Position numbers and translations under genes: made by a program. From CAADGV01 sp040290295 (GTDB lineage Bacteria; Bacteroidota; Ignavibacteria; UBA10030; UBA6906), in the NCBI GenBank assembly GCA_040290295.1, contig PSMW01000036.1, forward strand, positions 1 to 26,906: a DNA stretch of 26,906 bases, written 5' to 3'. The notes under the pieces were generated by a model. The model worked only from the letters and a program-made list of their open reading frames with translations, did not search any database and was not told the DNA's origin. This document shows positions 16,821 through 22,229 of the stretch, piece after piece (position 1 is the stretch's first letter; each line of letters opens with the position of its first letter).

Positions 16821-16840
16821 TTCCGTATCAACATACGGAA
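16821..16840. promoter_or_regulatory. Perfect 8-bp inverted repeat over the rpsT -10 and start site
   Basis: TTCCGTAT, 4 nt, ATACGGAA. It covers the rpsT -10 element (16830-16835) and the predicted start near 16823. The position fits an operator; it could instead form a hairpin at the 5' end of the rpsT mRNA. Confidence 0.45.
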
Positions 16841-16858
16841 AAACCGTCGGAGAGTCAA
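16830..16858 (-). promoter_or_regulatory. Candidate rpsT promoter
   Basis: On minus TTGACT (16858-16853), 17 nt, TATGTT (16835-16830), placing the start about 38 nt before the rpsT ATG. Its -35 element directly abuts the -35 element of the divergent etfB promoter. Confidence 0.65.
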
Positions 16859-16887
16859 TTGTCTTTCAGAAGTGCTTTGAGTATATT
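16859..16887 (+). promoter_or_regulatory. Candidate etfB-etfA promoter
   Basis: TTGTCT (16859-16864), 17 nt, TATATT (16882-16887), with a predicted start near 16894 and a leader of about 58 nt. It is back to back with the rpsT promoter with no bases between the two -35 hexamers. Confidence 0.65.
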
Positions 16888-16951
16888 GATGCGCACATGG
16901 TCTCCCCTTCTGTTCAATTCCTAACATCACGTCGAGCGCATAGGAGGTGTG

Positions 16952-17698
16952 ATGAACATTGTTGTTTGTGTCAATCACGTTCCCGACACTGAAACCAAAG
17001 TCAAGATCGGTCCTGACCAAAAAAGTATCGACAAGACCGGCGTGAACTTCATGCTCAATCCGTATGATGAATTCGCCGTCGAAGAAGCTCTCCGTCTGAA
17101 GGAAAAATTTGGAGGTCAGGTCACGGTGATGAGCCTCGGCAGCGATGCACACAAAGAAACGCTGCGCAAGGCACTCGCGATGGGTGTGGAACAAGCGATC
17201 CTGCTCAAGGATGATGGTGTGCGGGACTCGTACGGAGTTGCCAAGGGGCTCGCCGAAGAGATCAAGCAACTTGCTCCCGACATTGTGCTTGTCGGGAAAC
17301 AATCCATCGACTACGATGACGCACAAGTCGGAACGCTCTTAGCAGAGATGCTTGGCATGGCTTCCGTCTCGGTCGTCATGAAGTTGACCGTCGAGAACGA
17401 CACAGTCGTGTGTGAACGAGAAATCGAAGGCGGGCACGAAACAGTCGAAAGCAAACTGCCGTGCCTGATCCAGGCGCAGCGCGGCTTGAACGAGCCTCGC
17501 TACCCATCGCTGAAAGGCATCATGGCTGCGAAGTCGAAACCGATCACTGAGAAGCCAGCCGCTCCGGCAGAGATGCGCGTCGTCCCCATCGCAATGCGCA
17601 AGCCTCCGGCGAAAGCGGCCGGAAAGATTCTCGGATCGGATGCCTCCGCCGTGCCCGAGCTGGTCCGTCTCCTCCACGAAGAAGCAAAAGTCATCTAA
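16952..17698 (+). CDS. etfB: Electron transfer flavoprotein beta subunit
   Basis: A 248-residue subunit of the soluble ETF heterodimer, which carries electrons from acyl-CoA and other dehydrogenases, usually to ETF:quinone oxidoreductase. Family features are the opening MNIVVCVNHVPDTETKV, NPYDEFAVEEALRL, VTVMSLGSD, and the signature VCEREIEGGHETVESKLPC followed by NEPRYPSLKGIMAAKSKPI. AGGAGGT (16942-16948) is a strong ribosome binding site. The ATG at 16952 is preferred to the GTG at 16949, which sits directly on that site. etfA follows after 21 nt. No dehydrogenase or ETF:quinone oxidoreductase gene is in the window. Confidence 0.95.
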   Translation: MNIVVCVNHVPDTETKVKIGPDQKSIDKTGVNFMLNPYDEFAVEEALRLKEKFGGQVTVMSLGSDAHKETLRKALAMGVEQAILLKDDGVRDSYGVAKGLAEEIKQLAPDIVLVGKQSIDYDDAQVGTLLAEMLGMASVSVVMKLTVENDTVVCEREIEGGHETVESKLPCLIQAQRGLNEPRYPSLKGIMAAKSKPITEKPAAPAEMRVVPIAMRKPPAKAAGKILGSDASAVPELVRLLHEEAKVI

Positions 17699-17719
17699 CC
17701 ACCCACTCATGGAACTGGA

Positions 17720-18691
17720 ATGAAAGTCTTAGCATTCGCTGAACAACGAGAAAATACGTTCAGGAAGTCGTCCTTCGAAACCGTTCAGGCTGCACGAACG
17801 ATCGCCGACCAACTTGGTGCGGAATTCGTCGCACTCGTAATCGGGAGCGGCGTCGAGGCAATCGCCAACGAGTTGGCAGCCTATGGAGCCACGCGTGTCC
17901 TCGCCGTTGATGATCCGCAATTCGCACAGCATGCCAATGCAGCGTATGCGCATGTGATCGCCGAGGTCACGAAGAAAGAAGCGGCAACGATCCTCTTCTT
18001 GCCTGCCAGCGCTATGGGCAAGGATATTGCCCCGCGTGTTGCCGTGAAGTTGGAGGCAGGCTTGGCGTCGGACTGTACCGCGCTGAAGGTGGAGGGTGGA
18101 AAGATTATCGCCACTCGACCTGTCTACGCTGGGAAGGCTCTTTTAGATGTCGAGGTGACGACGCCGATAAAGATGTTTACGCTGAGGCCGAATGTTTTTA
18201 CCGCTACCGCAAGAAACGGCTCCTGCAGTGTCGAGAAGGTCACCGTCCCGTTACAAGCGGAGCATCTCGTGACCAAGGTGCAAGAAGTTAAGGTAGCTGT
18301 GGGCAGGCCCGATGTGACGGAAGCGAAGATCATCGTGTCGGGAGGACGCGGAATGAAAGGTCCGGAAAACTGGCATCTCATCGAGGAACTTGCCGATGTC
18401 CTCGGCGCGGCGGTCGGCGCCTCACGCGCGGTTGTGGATGCAGGCTGGCGCCCCCACGATGAGCAGGTCGGTCAAACAGGGAAAACCGTTTCGCCGACAC
18501 TCTACATCGCTTGCGCCATCTCCGGCGCCGTCCAGCATCTTGCAGGAATGTCGTCGTCAAAATATATTGTCGCTATCAACAAGGACAAAGACGCTCCGAT
18601 CTTTCAAGTCGCCGACTACGGGATCGTGGGAGACGTGTTCGAGATTCTCCCAGCGTTGACCGCGGAACTGCGCAAGGCGTTCGGGAAATAA
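17720..18691 (+). CDS. etfA: Electron transfer flavoprotein alpha subunit
   Basis: A 323-residue FAD-carrying partner of EtfB. The N-terminal part is the ETF alpha/beta domain. The C-terminal FAD domain runs from SGGRGMKGPENW (about 206) through DAGWRPHDEQVGQTGKTVSP (residue Gln249 within it) and CAISGAVQHLAGM to NKDKDAPIFQVADYGIVGD, the classic ETF-alpha signature. No extra ferredoxin or fused domain is present, so it is a plain ETF pair and not an obvious bifurcating complex; that last point is an inference from length only. Confidence 0.96.
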   Translation: MKVLAFAEQRENTFRKSSFETVQAARTIADQLGAEFVALVIGSGVEAIANELAAYGATRVLAVDDPQFAQHANAAYAHVIAEVTKKEAATILFLPASAMGKDIAPRVAVKLEAGLASDCTALKVEGGKIIATRPVYAGKALLDVEVTTPIKMFTLRPNVFTATARNGSCSVEKVTVPLQAEHLVTKVQEVKVAVGRPDVTEAKIIVSGGRGMKGPENWHLIEELADVLGAAVGASRAVVDAGWRPHDEQVGQTGKTVSPTLYIACAISGAVQHLAGMSSSKYIVAINKDKDAPIFQVADYGIVGDVFEILPALTAELRKAFGK

Positions 18692-18699
18692 ATGCGTTC

Positions 18700-18728
18700 T
18701 TGATTGTTAGACTCTTTTTCTCTATATC
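18700..18728 (+). promoter_or_regulatory. Candidate promoter of the bifunctional-nuclease-family gene
   Basis: TTGATT (18700-18705), 17 nt, TATATC (18723-18728), inside the 92-nt gap after etfA. The predicted start near 18735 gives a leader of about 50 nt, so this gene probably has its own transcript. Confidence 0.5.
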
Positions 18729-18783
18729 CTTGTAGGTTTCGCGATCGAGCAACGTTGTAAGTAGTAATTTATGGAGAAGTGAG

Positions 18784-19365
18784 GTGGACAAGGTTCAAGT
18801 TGACATTCTCGGGCTTTCGACCAATCCTGCCAGTGGCGGGGCGTATGCACTGATCCTCAAGGAGGTGCATGGCAATCGGCGATTGCCGATTATCATTGGC
18901 GCATCGGAGGCGCAATCGATTGCGTTGGAGATGGAGGGTATCAAGCCGCCGCGCCCGTTGACACACGACTTGATGAAGAACATCATCACGGCGTTCGGGG
19001 CGGATCTCACCGACATTATCATCGACGAGCTACGCGATGGAACATTCTACGCCAAGCTCAATATCGACAACCACCTCATCGACTCTCGTCCCAGCGACGC
19101 GATTGCACTCGCCGTGCGCTACGGTGTGCACATCTATGTGGCTGCTTCGGTGATGGACGAAGCAGCGTTCGTACCTGAAGAAGAAGAAGACGATGCGCTC
19201 CCCTCGGCCCGCACCTCGAAGGCGAAGCCGGCATCGTCGCCCCCCACCAAGGGAAGCCGCTTGGAACAACTCCACCAGCAGCTCAAAGAGGCGATCGAGA
19301 AAGAGAACTACGAGAAGGCCGCGGCGTTGCGCGACGAGATTCGAAAATTAGAAATGAGGGATTGA
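18784..19365 (+). CDS. Bifunctional nuclease family protein (DUF151) with C-terminal UVR motif
   Basis: A 193-residue protein. Residues about 1-130 are the DUF151/BFN domain (LPIIIGASEAQSIALEMEG; RPLTHDLMKNIITAFGADL; SRPSDAIALAVRYGVHIYV). A low-complexity acidic-to-basic linker follows, then a UVR motif at about 160-190 (LKEAIEKENYEKAAALRDEI), as in UvrB/UvrC and Clp partners. Homologues with this layout are common; the nuclease activity is reported for few members, so function here is uncertain. The start is a GTG with GAGAAG upstream. It lies downstream of etfA but has its own candidate promoter, and a hairpin terminator follows. Confidence 0.9.
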   Translation: MDKVQVDILGLSTNPASGGAYALILKEVHGNRRLPIIIGASEAQSIALEMEGIKPPRPLTHDLMKNIITAFGADLTDIIIDELRDGTFYAKLNIDNHLIDSRPSDAIALAVRYGVHIYVAASVMDEAAFVPEEEEDDALPSARTSKAKPASSPPTKGSRLEQLHQQLKEAIEKENYEKAAALRDEIRKLEMRD

Positions 19366-19380
19366 ATCACCTTTGCCAAT

Positions 19381-19410
19381 GCGGAGAGCATAGCTCCCCG
19401 CTTCGTTTTT
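19381..19410 (+). terminator. Probable terminator after the bifunctional nuclease gene
   Basis: A 9-bp stem with one mismatch (GCGGAGAGC against GCTCCCCGC, 3-nt loop) is followed by TTCGTTTTT on plus. It lies between two convergent genes; no T-run follows it on minus. Confidence 0.6.
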
Positions 19411-19424
19411 CTCGGTGGAATCTC

Positions 19425-20156
19425 TCACGGGCGCAAGAAGAGACCCTCGCGAATGCATTCGCGCATCTCGCGCACGGCGCGTTCTAATCCCACAAACACC
19501 GCATGGGCAATCACCGCATGCCCGATGCTCACCTCTTGAATGTCCTCGATGCAAGCAATCGGTTTGATATTCACATAGTTTAGCCCATGACCCGCGTTCA
19601 CGCCTAAACCCAACTCCGCACCCAACCGCGCGGCGGCTCGAAGCTCCTGCAACAATGCAGCGGCATCGCGCTCCGTGCGTGCATTGGCATATTCCCCCGT
19701 GTGCAGCTCGATCATATCCGCCCCGATCTCCTTGGCCGCTTCGATCTGCTCCGCCACCGGATCGACGAACAGACTCACTTCGATCTCGTGTTTGTGAAAT
19801 TCTTTCACCACGTCTTCCAAATACCGCTTCTGCCCGCGCACATCCAAACCACCTTCTGTCGTCAACTCTTGTCGCTTCTCCGGCACGAGGGTGACGAGAT
19901 CGGGGAGCGTTTCGATTGCGATCCGCATAATCTCCTCCGTCGCTGCCATCTCCAAATCGAGCTTCGTCTTCACGGTCTCGCGCAAGAGCCGAACATCACG
20001 ATCGTTGATATGACGGCGATCCTCGCGCAGATGACAAACAATGCCGTCGGCGCCTGCAATCTCACACACGGCTGCGGCAGCCACCGGATCGGGTTCGACA
20101 CCTCCACGTGCTTCTCGCAGCGTCGCGACATGGTCGATGTTGATTGCTAAACGCAT
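19425..20156 (-). CDS. pdxJ: Pyridoxine 5'-phosphate synthase
   Basis: Condenses 3-amino-2-oxopropyl phosphate with 1-deoxyxylulose 5-phosphate to make pyridoxine 5'-phosphate in the DXP-dependent vitamin B6 route. The 243-residue TIM-barrel protein shows NIDHVATLREARGG at the start, His42 in VCHLREDRRHI, Glu69 in LDLEMAAT and His190 in GVNAGHGLNY, matching the catalytic residues known from the E. coli enzyme. It lies 17 nt after the YbbR-like gene and is probably the last gene of the BMC-ybbR-pdxJ unit. The other B6 genes are not in the window. Confidence 0.96.
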   Translation of the reverse strand: MRLAINIDHVATLREARGGVEPDPVAAAAVCEIAGADGIVCHLREDRRHINDRDVRLLRETVKTKLDLEMAATEEIMRIAIETLPDLVTLVPEKRQELTTEGGLDVRGQKRYLEDVVKEFHKHEIEVSLFVDPVAEQIEAAKEIGADMIELHTGEYANARTERDAAALLQELRAAARLGAELGLGVNAGHGLNYVNIKPIACIEDIQEVSIGHAVIAHAVFVGLERAVREMRECIREGLFLRP

Positions 20157-20173
20157 AGGGATGCTGATGCGTG

Positions 20174-21100
20174 TTATGAAACGATCTTTTTGCGTAAGAC
20201 GTACTGCACACGCTCGGGCGTTTTTCGTACGATGCGTAGCCCGGAGGGAACGATGATCTGCGGTTCAACCGTGCCGCTTGTGTCGGCAAGGATCGCGCGA
20301 TAGTCAACCACCGCTCGCACGGCGGGAAGCTGCAGTTCTGCAAGCTGTTCGATCCCCCCTCGTACGACAATATCGAGATACGACGGACTGAGAAACACCT
20401 CGCGATTCGACGGTACGGAGACCAACTCCAATGGAATATGCGTGAACGTTTTTTCCGCAAGCTGCTGCACAGGCACGATGAGCTTCAGGCGGGGCGGTGT
20501 GAATGCCACCGGTACCGTAGTATCGGCGATGGGTATAAAGACATCGACAGATTCACGTACCTGGTCGAACCGCTGATACACGGTGCGCCATGATTGCAGC
20601 GAGCGAACCACCCGCCTCGCTCCGCTCACCGTCACGCTCTCCGGTTGCACAACAGCATCGCCCACTTGTCCAAACCCCTCGCGGCAACTGACATCGATGT
20701 GCGGCTTGATGGGAATGCGTTTGGTTTCGACATCATCGAGCCGAATGTACACCGACTCCGGTACTATCGCCGTTGGTTGGACGCCGAGTCGCGCACCAAT
20801 TTGTTCCGCAAAATCGCGCAAGGTCAACACCTGGTGATGTGGCGGGAGAAGACTGAGGTCGATGACCCAATCGACGTTCGCTCCCCACAGAAATTTCGCG
20901 AGTCTCCATCCATAGTCGCTGAATGTGAGACGCACTGCTTGCGGCAGCGGATCGGCAATCGCCTTGCCTGCAGGAATCCCCCGCACGACAAGCGGTGCAT
21001 AGACATGAATTTGGTATTGATCACTGAGGCTCACCGAGAGCCATAACAATCCGGCAAAGAGGGTGGTCGCAAGCAGAATATGCATGTTCTGTACCTTCAT
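20174..21100 (-). CDS. YbbR-like (CdaR-type) membrane-anchored protein
   Basis: A 308-residue protein with one N-terminal transmembrane helix (about 7-26, HILLATTLFAGLLWLSVSL) and a beta-rich extracytoplasmic part made of YbbR-like repeats. The pattern is V..I...GIPAGKAIADPLPQAVRL, later PIKPHIDVSCREGFGQVG and PESVTVSGARRVV. In Firmicutes CdaR controls the di-AMP cyclase CdaA; in Bacteroidota the role of YbbR-like proteins is not settled, and no cdaA is visible here. The start may be the ATG at 21100 or the one five codons later (21085), which has AAGG at a better distance. It lies between the second BMC gene (67-nt gap) and pdxJ (17-nt gap). Confidence 0.8.
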   Translation of the reverse strand: MKVQNMHILLATTLFAGLLWLSVSLSDQYQIHVYAPLVVRGIPAGKAIADPLPQAVRLTFSDYGWRLAKFLWGANVDWVIDLSLLPPHHQVLTLRDFAEQIGARLGVQPTAIVPESVYIRLDDVETKRIPIKPHIDVSCREGFGQVGDAVVQPESVTVSGARRVVRSLQSWRTVYQRFDQVRESVDVFIPIADTTVPVAFTPPRLKLIVPVQQLAEKTFTHIPLELVSVPSNREVFLSPSYLDIVVRGGIEQLAELQLPAVRAVVDYRAILADTSGTVEPQIIVPSGLRIVRKTPERVQYVLRKKIVS

Positions 21101-21167
21101 CCCACGATCTCGCTACGCGCAGCTCGCCATGCTCATACCACGGCACACACGGGCGGTTACCAATCGG

Positions 21168-21722
21168 CTATGCACCACGGCGCTTCTTCATGAGTTCAGC
21201 GATCAGTAACTTCTTGTTCGCTTTCGAAATCTGGCGTCCATAGATGCCGAGTCCGCCGACTTCTCGAGCGAGGGAACGCAGTTGATGGACGGTCATCGCT
21301 TCAAGGCGTTCGCTGTACTGATCATCATCGATGCTTCCTTGAAAGAGATCGGGGGTGTTCGCCGCACGCTGCGCTTGTCGCTGCTTCGGTTGCTTCGATG
21401 CAGTAGGATCGAAGGAGGGAAGGATGCGTGGCAAGCCGGAGGTCTGCTTCCGCATGATGGGTTCAACTTCGGCTGCTGGACGAGGAATGACGTGCATGGC
21501 GATCAACTGCCCGACACGCTGCGCCGCGGCTGCGGCAGCATCCACCGCTGCCTTCACAGCGGCAACTTCGCCGACGCATTTGACGGTCACATAGCCGTTG
21601 CGAATGTACTCCGCGTCGAGCAGGCGAACGTTCGCCGTCTTGACCATCACGTCTGCCGCTTCAATGGAACCGACAAGACCGCGCGTCTCGACCATGCCGA
21701 TGGCATACTCAAGCATCATCAT
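21168..21722 (-). CDS. BMC-H microcompartment shell protein with C-terminal Rho_N/SAP-like domain
   Basis: A 184-residue protein. Residues about 4-90 are a hexamer-forming bacterial microcompartment domain (YAIGMVETRGLVGSIEAAD; AAVKAAVDAAAAAAQRVGQ; MHVIPRPAAEVEPIM). A Gln/Arg/Pro-rich linker (about 93-135) leads to a C-terminal segment (about 140-182) with LEAMTVHQLRSLAREVGGLG and then a KANKKLLIAELMKK helix, which looks like the Rho_N/SAP helix-loop-helix seen in nucleic-acid-binding proteins. The pore position reads RNG where PduA-type hexamers have GSG. Three consecutive ATGs begin it, with no strong ribosome binding site; a hairpin at 21737-21766 lies just upstream. No shell pentamer or encapsulated enzyme is nearby, so cargo is unknown. 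Confidence 0.85.
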   Translation of the reverse strand: MMMLEYAIGMVETRGLVGSIEAADVMVKTANVRLLDAEYIRNGYVTVKCVGEVAAVKAAVDAAAAAAQRVGQLIAMHVIPRPAAEVEPIMRKQTSGLPRILPSFDPTASKQPKQRQAQRAANTPDLFQGSIDDDQYSERLEAMTVHQLRSLAREVGGLGIYGRQISKANKKLLIAELMKKRRGA

Positions 21723-21736
21723 AGGCAGTCGCTCAC

Positions 21737-21766
21737 GCGCCGGTCAAGGAAAGCGATGACCGGCGC
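21737..21766 (-). repeat. Intercistronic hairpin between the two BMC genes
   Basis: A perfect 10-bp inverted repeat (GCGCCGGTCA and TGACCGGCGC, 10-nt loop) fills nearly half of the 67-nt gap. On minus it is followed by GTGAGCG and not by a T-run, so it is not a standard terminator; mRNA stabilisation or 3'-end protection of the first cistron is more likely. Confidence 0.65.
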
Positions 21767-21789
21767 TCAATAGCAACTTGGGTTGGCGT

Positions 21790-22086
21790 TTACTTGTCCG
21801 CGGGACGTTTCGGGAGAATCATCTCGACGTCGGCATGTGGCCTCGGAATGACGTGCACCGATACCAACTCGCCTACGCGTTGCGCAGCCGCAGCGCCGGC
21901 ATCCGTTGCAGCTTTCACGGCACCGACATCACCCCGTACCATGACGGTGACGTATCCACCACCGATCACCTCTTTCCCGATGAGTGTCACGCGTGCGGCT
22001 TTCACCATCGCGTCGGCAGCTTCGATGGAGCCCACCAACCCTTTGGTCTCAACCATTCCCAATGCGTCTAATGACAAGTCTGGCAT
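21790..22086 (-). CDS. BMC-H microcompartment shell protein, PduA/EutM-like
   Basis: A 98-residue single-domain shell hexamer protein. It matches the PduA/EutM/CcmK class closely: LGMVETKGLVGSIEAADAMV, RGDVGAVKAATDAGAAAA and VHVIPRPHADVEMILPK. Such proteins tile the facets of protein-shelled organelles. The pore loop reads IGGGYVTV, a GGG variant of the usual GSG. The ATG at 22086 is chosen over an in-frame start at 22134 because AAGGAGAG (22102-22095) sits 8 nt upstream and the resulting N-terminus matches the family length. A strong promoter (22149-22177) lies upstream. It heads a unit with the second BMC gene and probably the YbbR-like gene and pdxJ. Confidence 0.95.
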   Translation of the reverse strand: MPDLSLDALGMVETKGLVGSIEAADAMVKAARVTLIGKEVIGGGYVTVMVRGDVGAVKAATDAGAAAAQRVGELVSVHVIPRPHADVEMILPKRPADK

Positions 22087-22099
22087 GAGAGATTCTCTC
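22087..22099 (-). promoter_or_regulatory. Short inverted repeat overlapping the BMC ribosome binding site
   Basis: GAGAG, 3 nt, CTCTC lies directly before the ATG at 22086. As RNA it could form a 5-bp hairpin that includes most of the GGAGAG of the Shine-Dalgarno sequence. The stem is short and may be fortuitous. Confidence 0.35.
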
Positions 22100-22148
22100 C
22101 TTGAAAGTGTATGCGTAAGAACTTGAAAGGCCATTGCGAAGCATGTGC

Positions 22149-22177
22149 AATATAGAGAAGGCGGAGCATAGAGTCAA
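22149..22177 (-). promoter_or_regulatory. Candidate promoter of the BMC unit
   Basis: On minus TTGACT (22177-22172), 17 nt, TATATT (22154-22149). It is one of the best matches in the window to the recurring pattern. The predicted start near 22142 gives a leader of about 56 nt before the first shell gene and separates this unit from the upstream YfhO-like gene. Confidence 0.65.
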
Positions 22178-22229
22178 CATCGATCTTGACCTTGGAGCAC
22201 GACATGCCTCGTCCGACTCCGGCGTCACA

